From Ligustrum vulgare (lineage: Eukaryota > Streptophyta > Magnoliopsida > Lamiales > Oleaceae), in assembly GCA_963555705.1 (NCBI GenBank), contig OY743177.1, forward strand, positions 1 to 64,000: a stretch of DNA of 64,000 nucleotides. The letters are read 5' to 3'. The first letter of the stretch is position 1. Each line of letters starts with the position of its first letter. Below are positions 35,409 through 47,476 of this stretch, piece by piece. The notes beneath the pieces were generated by a model. It had not been told where the DNA came from and made no database searches. It saw only the letters and a program-made list of their open reading frames with translations. Made by a program: the position numbers and the translations under genes.

Positions 35409-38400
35409 ATGGCTGATTCTTCTAGTTCATCTGATGATCAGTGTATGAGTACAAAAAAAAAGACTAGAGGACCAACTAGTTGCAAAAACATGAAGAGGAA
35501 GGGGGATGAAGTAAGTGCGATTGAATTTGATGAACACAATAGGCCAATCGGACCCCATAAGAAGAACTTCAATTCTTATATAGGGTCTTTGGTCCGTATT
35601 CATGTGGATATAAATATTAGTGATTAGCATAAAGTCCCTAAAGGCCTTAAAGACATGATTTGGGAAGATATAAAGGTATTACATCACTTCATACATAGTA
35701 ACTTAATAATTCATTTAATATTTATTTGTTATGGGTATAAATATCGCATATTATTGTTGTATTTTAGAAGCAGTTCAGCATACCCGATGACGAAAGGAAA
35801 CGAATTATTTTAAGAGTTGCTGGGTCCCGATGGAAAGATTTCAAGAATAAGTTGGTGCATAAGTTCATTAACAATAAGCACCCAAGATACGCATCACCTA
35901 CTATGCTATATAATTACCTGACCGAAGAAAAATGGGAGCAATTCAAGAAAGAGCGTGAGACTGAGATTTTCAAGGTATATGACATTATAACTCCTACTCT
36001 CCTGTGTGATGATTCTTAATTATTTTTTATTATTGAGTTGAAAATTAATGAATCTGATACTTTATTTTTCAAGGAAAAAAGAAAGAAGGCCAGGGACAGC
36101 CAGTTGCACAATGAGCATCCACATTTTTTGGGCTCTGCTGGTTATGCCGAGATGAGGCCACAGTGGCTTTTGTCAGACCCACTACTGTCTTATGTATCTT
36201 CATGTGCATCACTTAGCTCGTCCATGTTAAGTGATGATCGCAGCTTAGATTGGATTCGAGCTAGATCAAAGAAGAAAGAAGACGGATCTTATTACATCCC
36301 CAACGAGAAAACGAGGGGGGTGTATGGAAAAATTGTAAGCATAGCCTATCATTTTTTCATAATATGATGAAATTTCGCTTAAACATTCATTTTTTTTTTT
36401 TTTTTTTTTTTTTGAGAACAGATTGAAAAATCTGAGGAAGCAACTCAAGGGACATTTGTCCCAAGGAGACACCACGACATCTTATCGGAAGCTCTTGGTA
36501 AGGAGGATCATCCTGGTCGGGTTAGGGGATATGGTGTATACGTCACGGTGAGGGATGTATATGGCAAACCTGATTCGGCCAGCAGACGATCGAGAGGGGT
36601 TGTGTCGGTAGATGATACTAAAGATATTATTATGAAGGATTTGGAGGTTGGTATCACCGAACGTGTCAGGAAAGAGTATGCAGCAGAGGTACAGAGTAAG
36701 ATTGATAGTATGCAGCAGAAATACGAAGCTATCCTTCAGCGCATGGGCTTAAATGTTGATGCCGAAGTGGACATAACTCCACAATCCCGACCACCAACTC
36801 GCAGTAGTTGCTACTCAGTTAATCCTGATCCATTTGATGGCCTTCAGGTATTTACTCTTAAAATATTTTGTTTTTCAATATTAATGATTATATTTCAATT
36901 GTAAGGGCTATAACATTGAATATTATTGAACAACAGAAACCGATTCCTTGTCGTCTCGCTATTAGTTGTAATGGTGAGCATCAAATAGTGGCTAGAGGAA
37001 TGGTTTTTCCATCCGGACCTGAGACAAATGTGCACCATCAACAACTCTTGACCGATCATGTTAAAGTGTCGGTTAATGATGTTATACAAGGTGCCGAAGC
37101 GTCACTTCTTCCAGTACCATCTCCATACTACACCGTGGTGGGGGAAGCTATTGGAAGTTTCTGTCAATGACCTAAAGATTTGGTAATTTTTGGAGAGGTA
37201 ATAATTTTTATATTTATAAAAAACTTCTTTCGAGTTTTAATTACTTTTAAAATATATTAGAAATGTTATGATGACAAAAAACATGTAATTACAGGAAGAG
37301 TTGACAAAACAGGCAAAACAAATTGAAAAAAATAAAAAATCCCAGAGTTTTGATATGTCATCTACCAGACGATCACCACTCATTGATGATGCAACATTAC
37401 AACGTCTGGGTAATGATTGTAAGATGTTACACTCTCTGGTGCTTACACTTCCTGCTGGTACAGACTACATCCAAGTACCTCTAGACGCGACTGTGTTTCA
37501 TCACACGGAAGGTGAAAGTTTTTATGTTACGATTGACGACATCACCGACTTGCTCTCAATGAAATGGCTGAATGTATCTATCTTGCAAGTATTCATAATG
37601 TAAGATTGCTAAACACGCATTTATGTCTTTCATTTAAATTTTCCTTGTTATTTTTTATTCATTGGTTGTTATTTTTAGGTTCCTTCGTGGGTTGTGTGAG
37701 CAATTTGGTATTCAGTCAATTGGATTTATGTGTCCATCACAGATTGCGTCGATCAGAGTTAAAACACATGTAGAAAGTGTTGTGAGTTACATGGCTGAAA
37801 CAATGAATACGCTGAGATCCAAGCAATTCATTTTAGCGTCGTACTATCAGGAGTAAGACCATTATTATTATTTGTGTATTTCTTTATTTATTTAAAGAAT
37901 ACTTATACGTTTATAATACGTAGGAATCATTGGATGTTGCTTGCAATATGTTGTGAAGCCAATACTGTGTACTTCATAGATTCAGCACAATCATGTAGGC
38001 ATAACATAGAAATCAAGCCGTCATTGAATGTGTAAGTAATTATTGCATTGTTCAAACTTTTGTGTTTAGTGCATTCATATAGATAAGTCGGGTTACTTTC
38101 ATGGAATAATCGTAGAGAGTTTGAGGTGAAATTGATGTGTTTGTGTTGTGATTATGATAGTTGTTAGGATAATTTTCAATAAATAGGTCTCTATACAGGT
38201 TGGATACATTCAATTTATAGGGGAGACTCTGGCAAAATTTACGTAATGAGATTTATGATTATTTTTATAACTTATTCATATTTACTGAAACTTTAGGGCA
38301 TTTCGAGCTTTTTGGTCATTAGGAGGCAAGAGAGCAACATCCAATGTAAATTGGAAAAAGATCTCGGTATGAAAACTAGAATTTTATAAATTGCTACAAA

Positions 38401-38745
38401 TTCTCATATTAGTTTAATATATATTCACTTTCATTCGATTATTAATAATAGTTTTAATTTTAAATATTCAAATTTCAGTGTCCTCAGCAACCTGGAGGAG
38501 ATGAGTGTGGCTATTATGTTATGAGAAACATGTTCCAGATAGTCACAGCCTGTTCTCAACTTACTTCTCTACACGAGGTAAAAGTTATTGAAGATAATTG
38601 TTTAATTACGATTTATATGTAATTAACATAATAATTATTAATTCTTATTAATTATTGTTAGGCATTTCAAGAGATTTACTCAACAGAGGAAATTGACGAG
38701 GTTCAAAATTTATGGGCCAAATACTTCGTCGAAGAGTGTATGTAA
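35409..38745 (+). pseudogene. CACTA second gene: Ulp1-like (C48) protease protein, 11 exons
   Basis: Exons by GT-AG junctions and frame: 35409-35675, 35768-35974, 36074-36334, 36422-36847, 36937-37197, 37295-37599, 37679-37852, 37924-38031, 38297-38366, 38479-38577, 38662-38745 (2262 nt, 754 codons). Early exons give a transposon-protein region (WEDIKKQFSIPDDERK, then RWKDFKNKL). The later ones give a Ulp1 fold with presumed catalytic His in ENHWMLLAICCE, Asp in VYFIDSAQS and Cys in PQQPGGDECGYYVMRN. Stops TAG 35625-35627 and TGA 37168-37170 both replace an expected Trp. Role in transposition unknown; SUMO-protease-like activity is possible. Confidence 0.85.
38188..38224 (+). other. Hairpin cassette in intron 8 of the CACTA gene
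   Basis: Reads TCTCTATACAGGTTGG, then ATACAT, then TCAATTTATAGGGGAGA. It is a diverged relative of the 34-nt hairpins at 31468, 31896 and 53624 and is followed by the same CTCTGGCAAAATTTACGTAA-type tail. Confidence 0.65.
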
Positions 38746-38964
38746 ACTTGGCCCATTTTATGTTTAACATGTACAAATTTTTTAACAATATTGTGAATAC
38801 AAGAATAATTAATTCAAAATTCTGTTTATTGAGTTATTAAGTTTTGTTCTGCATTCCTCGATTATATATATTTGTTGAAGATAATTTTTTGATGTATACA
38901 TGATTGTTATAGTATATATACGTATATAAGGGAAATAAAAATAAATGGAAAAAAAAATCAATAG

Positions 38965-39120
38965 TAAAAGGCGTCGGTTGTTACTTAACAACCGACGCCT
39001 TTTCTCAACTAAAGGCGTCGGTTATTACTTAACAACCGACACCTTTAGCGTCGCTACTAAAGGCGTCTCCTGTACAACCGACGCCTTTTCTACTTTACAA
39101 CCGACGCCTTTGACTCTTAA
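38965..39120. repeat. 3' subterminal hairpin array of the CACTA
   Basis: Two hairpins near 38970 and 39013 have arms GGCGTCGGTTGTTA and complement, and further single arms ACAACCGACGCCTTT follow. Same repeat family as the 5' side but with GTTGTT instead of GTTCTT. Confidence 0.85.
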
Positions 39121-39130
39121 TGTACTAGTG

Positions 39131-40307
39131 ACAAATGTAACCAGTACATCGTGATCCATTTATTGGACTTCATGGTACGAATATCAAGACAAGCACCATA
39201 TCCAATTTAACAAGCGGGATAGAGTATGACTGTAATATTATGCAAGAAAATCCTTTCCATATCATGCATATGAAAAAAACATGAAAATCATTTTAATACA
39301 ATGAAATAACTTTAAACGTGTCACAAAGTAGCATTTAAGATTACACAATCAAATACAAGTATTGCATCACATAAACAAGTATAAGTGTTGTTCACAATAC
39401 TTAAATGTTCAAATAATTGTAACATGAACAATTTTTTATTCAAATAATACTGATTAGAGTTCTAACTTGTGACAAAATAACTTTAATGTATTGAAAAAAT
39501 ATTTATAATAATCAATGTATCGATGCATAAAAGAAATAGAAACTTCTTAGAACTTCAATACATCGATACGTAATGTTAATCTTTTACAAGTAAACGACAC
39601 GTCAATAACTGTTTACGTTAAATTATTATTTTTAATACAAGTTAAAGATCACAAAAACAAGGACAATGATTTTTCAAGAAATCCAAATAATATTGTTAGC
39701 AATGATAAACTTTGTTAATCACTATTTTATATTTAAACAAGTTGATAGATGTTAACGTCAAGATAATGTCAGTGATGACAACTTTGATTATCTCTTTTAT
39801 GTGAAAAACATTGATGAATAAATATAAATGTCAAGATAAAATTTAATCATTCATTTTACATTAAACATGCGGATGAAATATTATCGTCAAGATGATGATA
39901 TAACAATCATATATAAATTAGATATGGAACACTTATAACGAGATCACCTACTTCATATATTCAACTTATATCAATGAAACAAATAAATATATCTCACTCA
40001 CCTCAATCTAGAAATGCCCTAAAAGAGGTTCTATATATTCTGCTTACATGATGAATTGATACTCTAAGAACATGTATCGATATATGTTCATCTTCAGGCT
40101 TCAAGTATTGATACATCATATCGGTACATGCGAGGTTTTAAAACTGTCAAATATGATTCTAGATTTCTTCAAGGTTTTACTATTTTTTTGATCATGCGGA
40201 ATATATTTAGGACATCAAGAACATGTTATTAAATTAACAAGTCTTAATCCTAAAATTATTCAAACATAATTCAATTCTTGAATTTTGTAATTTTTTTGGA
40301 GGGAAGA

Positions 40308-40392
<85 letters not shown>

Positions 40393-41175
40393 ACACTTTT
40401 TTGTTGGGTTTCAGTGTGAGGTTTATGTTCAAATGTCATCCCCATTTATAGGATTAAGTGGTTGCATGGGATGAGAACATGTATGGCCGTATAGGATTAA
40501 ATAGTTGGAGGTGTAAATATATCATTTAAGGCAAGTAGGAGGTGGAAAGTTTCAAGCCATGTAAGCATGAGGTGTAGAATACAGGTTGGTTGATTCATGA
40601 TGGCTACAAGTCGGAAATGGGATGATAGGATGCCACCTCACCCTCAAATTCTTAAAAATTCAGTTTCGAATGACAATGTTTGAGCTCAGATTTGAGGTAT
40701 CAAATAAAGCCGAAATCTTGTGTTCTTGATATCATTTCGACTCGCGGAGTACTTTCTCGTACATTTTATGATACAAGAAATGGATAACTGAGGAAAAATT
40801 TTTAGCCTGCCGAAGTAGGCCACTCAAAACTGTTTTATTAACCGTTTAGTAAAGTACTAACTTTAAAATTTTACCGAAAGTTTTCCATTGATCAAGTTGA
40901 AAAACCGTTTTCATATTCTTGAAGCTTGTTCCGAGAACTTATTCACACATATACCACATATAATAAAAGGAGGTAGAAAGGGATCGGAAAAGTCTCGGGA
41001 AGAGAGGCACTTAAACACGTTTTTTATCATAACTTTTTATTATTTAATATTTTCATTTTCTTTTGTTTAATCCTGTTTTTCCTTCTTTACATTCCAAAAT
41101 ATTTAAATAAATTATAAAAAAAATTTATTAGGTCATAGTGAACAATAAAAGACGTCAAGATTTCCAGATTGTTAC
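39131..41175 (-). repeat. LTR piece right of the CACTA insertion
   Basis: Continuation of the LTR that starts at 29205, ending CAGATTGTTACA. The outer 770 bp (40403-41175) are paralogous to the left LTR remnant and serve as an empty-site control for the insertions at 12157 and 24814. Contains the (TC)39 tract. No gene. Confidence 0.55.
40311..40388. repeat. (TC)39 microsatellite
   Basis: Seventy-eight bases of uninterrupted TC. The antisense frame reads Arg-Glu repeats and is not a gene. Confidence 0.97.
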
Positions 41176-41353
41176 ATTTCATCCTTTGTCTAATTCCCCA
41201 AATCCGTCCCTTCATTCTGAACACTCACATTCTTATGCGGAATCTTGATCTTCCCGTGGTGAATCCATGTGACATAACTCTCCTCAAAATCATTATGAAA
41301 TATATGAGCCTCAACAGTTTCAAAATAATGAGTAAGCCCATTCAAGCATTTAT

Positions 41354-43706
41354 TGTAACGTCCTGAATTTCCTTTTAACCCGACACGTTATCAAACATAT
41401 TTTCGTTCGCATTAAATGTTTAAAAACAATAAAATGATTTAAATTGAGATACTTAAAAATGCAAAATAAACAATTTGAAGAAGTTATTGAAAAATTAAGC
41501 AACTTATACCATTTTTCTCGAGTAACGCAGTTTTTTTTGTAAAAATTATTTAACATGGCAAACGATGTCGAAAAAATTATGAAATTTTAATATAATATTA
41601 AGTACTCGTATAAATACAACACATAAAAATTTGAGGTTTCTATAACCACATTTGAAGTACGAAATCATTTTCCAAACAGACTGTCACAAATTCCTGAAAC
41701 TGCCCATTGCAGTTTACATAAAAATTCACAGTAAATTATGCGGGATTCCAAATGACCTGTTTTCAATTCCATGTGATAGATAACACATAAAGGGTCATTT
41801 TCCATTTTGAAACATTCTGAAATTGTAAATATACAACCTATAGTAAATTTTCAAAGTGCAACAAAAATCTGAAATTTTCAAGGCAGCTATCACAATATAC
41901 ATTTTTTTTCTCTAGAAGTAACACTTCATTGGTCAAGAACTACCTTCATTCAAGAAGTTTTGAGTCTTAAAAATGTATTGCAATAATAACATAAATAATT
42001 CCAAACGTAAAGGTATGAAAATTTAAATTACATGCACTACCGCCCGCCATCACGCCATGTCCAGTCCTTCATGAATCTGTAAAGTTTTTAAATAATGAGT
42101 ATTTCAAAGAAATATTGGTAGTATATACACACGCTAATGAGATTAAAATATACCAACATTCGATTATATGTCAATATCAACTTTCATCTTTGGGAAAACA
42201 TTTAACGTGGCCAGTTAATAAGTTTTAATGTGATTGCCTTCAATCACAGGTGATTACTTTCAATCACAATATATTAGATGATTACCTTAAGACTTCAATC
42301 ATCAATCATTATCCCATTATAAATAAATTCATAGCTTGCCAATAATTAATTAGCATATAATAAGCTATGAATTCCATCAAACATAAGAAATTGACACAAA
42401 TTTCATACTAGCATAATATTTAACTCAAAAGCGTAACAACATGCGTATGGAAGATGATACTACCTTAAAATTTTCAGAAATTATTGAGTTGAAACGCACG
42501 TGAAGTTGAATTTTAATGCACAATCACCAAAATTAACAGCTTTCCAAAGTAATTCGTCAAGGAAAATAAAAGGTGCGATGGCCGTGAAATAAACTGATTG
42601 AACTTCTTGTTGATTGAGGGCGTGACTGTATGGAAATAGAAAGTAAACAACTAATAGATGGCTACGTGTTGTGTTGGAGATAAGATTTGTAGTGTGTATG
42701 GAAAAATTGCTGCTTTTAACAGTTTTAATTTAACGTGAATACTGAAGGAAGTGACGGAATATATCTCGAGCTAGAAATAGTGAAATACTTCGTGTGTGAG
42801 GAAAAGTGAAGGGGGTGCGAAGGTTGAAGTTTGTGACGAATCCAAGAAAGTGATCCAGCACGAGCGAATTTCGTCAAGTATGAGCGGCCACTACAAGATT
42901 AAGGGGAAAAAAATTTGACTTCAAAATTATAAGGTCAAAAAAATTTAAAAAATTAAAAAATTGTGAATCCATCATAAGCGACCGACCAAGCTCGCAACTC
43001 CCTACATCTGTCCATTAAAGCCGGAGACAAAAGAGGAATTGTGGTGAGTTTTTCCTTTATTTACTATAAATAATTAGTTGGGTAGGATAATTTAAAGATT
43101 TAGATTAAAACTCTCTTTAACCCAAAAATATATAAAATGTAAATTTATTATGAACCCAGTAACACAGATTACTCAAAAATAATAACAAAATATTATATAA
43201 AATTCCAAGTTTCTTTAAGTTGAAATAATTTTGGTCGATTTCGTTGAAAATAGTTTTTTCTCGACTCTGATTTACATTATTTAAAGTAAGCTACAGAACG
43301 ACATCAACGTTGACATATTTTTATCAACCTTTATAATATCTTAAATATTTGACCCGATATAAAATTATGGATTTTTAAAAAACGAAAGACATTAATTAAA
43401 ACAATTGAATTTGCTTTGAAAAATATTTCAAGCTCGACTATTAAGTTTGATACTTTAAAAAATAAGTATGGATTCGAAACATGCAACGTGATTAAAATAT
43501 TTTTTACGACTAGATTGAGCTAAGAATAATTATATCGGCAATTAAGCAAAATAATGGTTGAAAAAAATGCACATAACATCATATTGTGAGCAAAATTAAT
43601 TTAAAACATTAGAAGTATCGTAGTGACATAACAACCTTGATCAATAAAATACTTTTGAACTTGAAGTAAAAATTCCTCGTTAAACTTAAAATTCCTGATC
43701 GCTACA
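41354..43706. mobile_element. Solo LTR with perfect target duplication
   Basis: Starts TGTAACGTCCTGAATT and ends AAATTCCTGATCGCTACA. TTTAT lies on both sides (41349-41353 and 43707-43711). 2353 bp without coding sequence, PBS or polypurine tract outside it, hence a solo LTR of a Tekay-like family. The interior includes phrases such as GATTACTTTCAATCAC and GATTGCCTTCAATCAC near 42230-42270. Confidence 0.82.
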
Positions 43707-44079
43707 TTTATTACACGGACATCTAATCATTCCACTACCTATCAACTATCACACAAATGGACTCACTCTATTTATAAATACTTTCAAACTCTTTTAGAAC
43801 TCTTGAGACTGCACGATTTCTAGTTTTTGTCCAACTCTTATCAAATTCCATCTAACAAATGCTGAAAAAAAAATATAAAAATATTTAGTAACAGTTTCGA
43901 ATGAAGTATTCATATCTTAAGTCTTCCTTATCACTCCACATCTAATAACATGATAGGTCCCTAACCATTCACCATTGATCCGTACATAACAAATTCTATT
44001 TATTTTATGTTAACTTTACTATATTTTCTATTGTAAATTTCGACAGCATCTCTCCGAGTTCTCCAAAATGTGCAATCTA

Positions 44080-44367
44080 CATTGGATATAGTCAACACCA
44101 AGCGAACAAGAAGGAAATAAAACCGAAACATCGCAATATGGGTAGAAAAATAGGCGCCGAAAATCGCGTCAAAACCCACACCTAGTTGTCCCTATAGGTC
44201 TTATATAGGGATGACATATCAGACTTCAGCAACTAGAATATCGTCCCTATAGAGTTTATATTCTATAGGGATGACATGTTTTTTTGCCTCTATAGATTCA
44301 TGGTCTTCAGGGGTGACAAATTTGTCGCCCATAAATTGTTACCTTGTCGGTCCAAATTCTTGTAGTG
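44080..44367. mobile_element. CACTA end fragment
   Basis: Ends in CAAATTCTTGTAGTG, the inverted form of CACTACAAGAA typical of CACTA ends. The preceding 200 bp have spaced copies and complements of CTATAGGGATGACA, the kind of subterminal repeat expected. The opposite end was not found. A CACTACAAGATT at 42889 lies within the solo LTR and has no matching flank. Confidence 0.45.
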
Positions 44368-46150
44368 CAAGCTCTAGTAAAAGATGTCACAAGCAAAATC
44401 TAGATTTCGATCAAAATTTAGGAGCTCTTTTAAACATGCTGACTTAGCAAAATTTATATTATCCATCCAAAATTGAATGTGATTTTATTAAATTAAAAAC
44501 ATCTAAACAAAATTATTGAGTTATAGATATAATGCATAGAAGACCGATTTTGAACTAAAGTACCGATTTATTTGATATGTTGATGATTCCCCGTGGATTG
44601 CTAATCAAATTTTGTCATACATGAAAAAATGGACGGTAAAAAAAATAAAAAATAAAAATTTCTTCTTCACTGCAGTCTAGGGGACATCCATTCGTGTCTT
44701 TAATTGCTTGGGAATCTATTGAAAGAATTAGTGACTTATTTTGTTTTCGATAGATTTAGCACTTGTTTCATATATATTTGATGGAGATCAAATCAATTTT
44801 TAGTAAATTTTGATAAAATTTGATGAGATGTGTGGTTGAAAAGTTGATGATCCATGAAATATGTGGTTGAGATTGATTGTTCACTTTGATTTAAATTAAA
44901 ATCTAGATTTTAATTGATACCAAATACTTCATAGTATTCATTGTAAAATTTAGTCTCAATTTGGTAAACTGTTTATAAATTGTTATTTATAAATATTTAT
45001 AAATAGCGATGTGACAAAATTTCGTTTATCCATTTTTTCGAAAAATAAAAAATGATGGATGAGAGTCTTTCATCAATCGAAATTATTGACTTTTCCAAAA
45101 ATTTGTCAAATAAAATATTGCATGTGACCATTTATAAACAAGTTCTGCACGAGGCTTAATAAGAATAGGAATATACTCACATGCTTTGAATTATCTAAAA
45201 TTGAATATTCTAGTTTTTCATCCTTTTTTTTTACCCGCTTTTGCATATTCGCAACATGCGTAGAAATATAGTAGGATAATATGGAAAATTTGGTTCAGTT
45301 TTACATGGTAGAGATTATTAAACAAATTAAGAATTAAAATTATCAAATTCATCCAATTATTGTTTATAACTACAAGAATAGAACTTAAACTGAAAAATCC
45401 TACTATCATTGTTAACTTTGGTGTTGCTTCATAGTTTATCAAACCACTTTCATTTGCTTATTTAGAATATATATTATATTTTAACAAGCATTTATAAATG
45501 GTTATTATAAATATTGTTCATAAATAGCGCAGTGACGACATTTCGTTGATCGACCGAAATTATTGACTTTTATAAAAATAAAAATAAAAAGTTCAATGAG
45601 ATGTTTTCATATGATCGTTTATAAAAAAATTTTGCAAAACACACTAAATATGTAATTCAAACGATAACCATATTGTCCTTTTATCAGTTTATTACTTGTT
45701 CATGATACCATATTTGTTGTTTTAAGATATGAGTACCAAACTCAATAAATATGTATTGATCACTGTTATGTGACTCGTATATTTTGATCATTTTGAGATC
45801 CCAAATAGCTAAATCAAACTCTCGTTGGATCTCATTTAAGTGATTATATAATGAATTGATATGAAATATTATTTATCGGAAGTCATGCAAATTTTCCTGA
45901 ATTTTTTTTTTTTTTTTAAAGAATAATTAACTTGATATGCTGTGATCATGTTTCACATCAACTTCACTTGAAAAGTCGTTTTGTCCCAGCAAAGGAAGAA
46001 TACAGGATAATTAAACCCACAAATTAGTTCAAGGAGTTTTATTAAGGCCGCATTTATTTTTTCTAAAAGTTATGCTAATTTAATGCGGACCGTGTTCATG
46101 TAACCATACACTTGATCAGAAATAAGGGAAATTAAGCCAGATTATACCAT
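44368..46150. other. AT-rich stretch with one dispersed duplication
   Basis: No gene seen. Two related segments, about 44985-45150 and 45500-45640, share TTATAAATAGCG, GTGACRACATTTCGTT and GAAATTATTGACTTTT. Could be remnants of one old element. The right end is the 3' flank of the thionin-like gene. Confidence 0.4.
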
Positions 46151-46157
46151 ATAGTCA

Positions 46158-46680
46158 TTAGGCTTTGATATTGCAATGGAAAGTACGGCAGTTGGAGACA
46201 CAGCGTCCCAACATCTCTTCATCTGCAAATTGCAAAAACGAATCATCAAATTAGTATGTGTTGAGAAATCAATAAAGGGGAGGAGAAGAACCATATTACA
46301 GTCTATACGGTACCATCAGTGAACTTAGCGCATTGATCAAGCATGCATCCAAGATTACAGTAGTGGGCTTTGCGAGAACTAGTCTCCGGAGGAAGGCAAT
46401 GCACCGGACAATATTTGATGCAGGCAGCCACACCTATGCCACTGCTTTTGCATTCTCTCATGCATTGCTCAATGCAGCTTTCAGGTTGTGGTATATGTGA
46501 TGGCATAATTTGATCAGACGATCCATATGGAGATGCAGATACACCCAATAATAATATTAACGACATTTCAAGCATCATTACCAGCCACACAACCATTAAT
46601 CCCATTCCCCCTTTCCAAGCCTCCATCACCTTTGATTTATTTCCTGCTGATGACTCAGTAGTACTAGAGTAACCTGCCAT
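46158..46680 (-). CDS. Thionin-like cysteine-rich secreted protein, two exons
   Basis: Exon 1 is 46680-46314 and exon 2 is 46222-46158, joined by a 91-bp GT-AG intron (acceptor TTTGCAATTTGCAG). Together 432 nt, 143 residues plus stop. A hydrophobic run near residues 27-48 (MVVWLVMMLEMSLILLLGVS) fits a signal peptide or anchor, and a second in-frame Met at about residue 19 would give a shorter leader. The following part has twelve Cys in paired CX3C spacing, including CIEQCMREC, then YCNLGCMLDQC, and in exon 2 CVSNC. This matches the plant thionin-like proteins, small secreted proteins often linked to defence or reproduction. No stops or frameshifts, so it is the best host-gene candidate here. 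Confidence 0.72.
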
Positions 46681-46794
46681 TTATAATCACGAGTCATGCT
46701 TGCCGAATGAGAGCAGAGTAACATGCTTGCTTACGTCGTTGCAGTTAGTTCATTTACTCCATATGATCCATGGAGATGAAGAAACTTTCAATTT

Positions 46795-46820
46795 TGTGTG
46801 TGTGTGTGTGTGTGTGTGTG
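46795..46820. repeat. (TG)13 microsatellite
   Basis: Pure TG run about 115 bp upstream of the thionin-like start codon, within its likely promoter. Confidence 0.95.
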
Positions 46821-47099
46821 ACCTAATTCATACTTACACATCTTCCCTCTCTTTCTTTTGCTCGACTAAACTAAGCCTGTTTGGCTCATTTTCATAAACA
46901 CTACTAATCATTTATCCACCACTTATTTCCATATATTTTTAGGTTGAACAATTTTATACCTTTTTGGTAAAAAAATTTATATATAAATAAAAATGTGATG
47001 TTTTTGAGGTAAATTATACGTTTGGAAAGTGGTTTAGAGAAATGTGCGTTAAAAAGTGGTTTAGGAAACTTGTTTATTAATAAGTTTACAATACAGAGG

Positions 47100-47476
47100 A
47101 ACAAGGAGTTGAATTGCGAAGGGAAGATGCGACTACGGAATCTGACGAATATAGGTTTTTCCTGGTTGGAAAATTCCTCACCGATCATGTCATCCACTTC
47201 TTTTCATTGATAAGCACTATGGCATCAATATGGAGACCAAAGAAAGGGGTGTGACTTAAGGATTTGGGATCTGGCACTTATGTTTTCCAGTTTTTTCACC
47301 CCATGGACATGAACCGAGTTCTCGAAAATGGTCCTTGGACAATCAACCAACATCTCCTTCTTCTTAAACATTTGAGGGAGGACGAAAATCCGATGAATGC
47401 TGATCTTTTTGAAACAAGTTTTTGGGTGCAAGTTCATGAAGTCCCGGCTGGCTTCCGGTCCGACAGAATTCTAGAA
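47100..47476 (+). pseudogene. LINE ORF1 fragment (DUF4283)
   Basis: Plus-strand frame with SDEYRFFLVGKFLTD, then ASIWRPKKGV, a TGA at 47252-47254, then GTYVFQFFHPMDMNRVLENG, PWTINQHLLLLKHL and FETSFWVQVHEVP. This is the DUF4283 domain at the start of plant LINE ORF1 nucleic-acid-binding proteins. It ends abruptly at the LTR starting at about 47477, so only 120 residues remain. Confidence 0.75.

Larger units (their letters stand above)
30036..39130 (+). mobile_element. CACTA (En/Spm-like) DNA transposon
   Basis: Ends CACTAGTACA at 30036 and TGTACTAGTG at 39121-39130 are exact inverted copies. The 3-bp duplication ACA flanks it (30033-30035 and 39131-39133). Length 9095 bp. Subterminal arrays of GGCGTCGGTT-type hairpins lie at both ends, and two genes are in the same orientation: TNP2 transposase and an Ulp1-type protein. 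Ends, TSD and splice sites are intact, but the genes carry three nonsense codons, so this copy could move only if TNP proteins come from elsewhere. Confidence 0.95.
11637..41175 (-). mobile_element. Tekay-like LTR element carrying three nested insertions
   Basis: Inference from parts. Minus-strand order from right to left is a 5' LTR (29205-41175 with the CACTA inside), a PBS (29193-29203), about 1.1 kb of decayed interior, a polypurine tract (28063-28078), and a 3' LTR part (11637-28062 with two insertions inside). Both LTR pieces share about 765 bp beginning GTTGGGTTTC and ending in a TTTACA or GTTACA block: 11637-12156, 24710-24813 and 27904-28062 against 40403-41175. The left LTR lacks the remainder, apparently through fusion to the CACTA fragment. 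No reading frames survive. Confidence 0.55.

Noticed and set aside
40260..40445. Antisense ORF of Arg-Glu repeats
   Set aside because: Translation of the (TC)39 microsatellite. The same applies to the Arg-Glu ORF at 51180-51440.
40403..41175. TTTCA at 40409-40413 and 41176-41180 as a target duplication of a separate 760-bp solo LTR
   Set aside because: The bases left of the supposed start (GTTGGGTTTC) are shared with the paralogous copy at 11637, so the repeat extends further left. The segment is better explained as the outer part of a longer LTR.
42889..44367. CACTACAAGATT at 42889 as the left end of a CACTA ending at 44367
   Set aside because: It would straddle the boundary of the solo LTR 41354-43706, which has its own perfect target duplication, and the 3-bp flanks (GGC and CAA) do not match.
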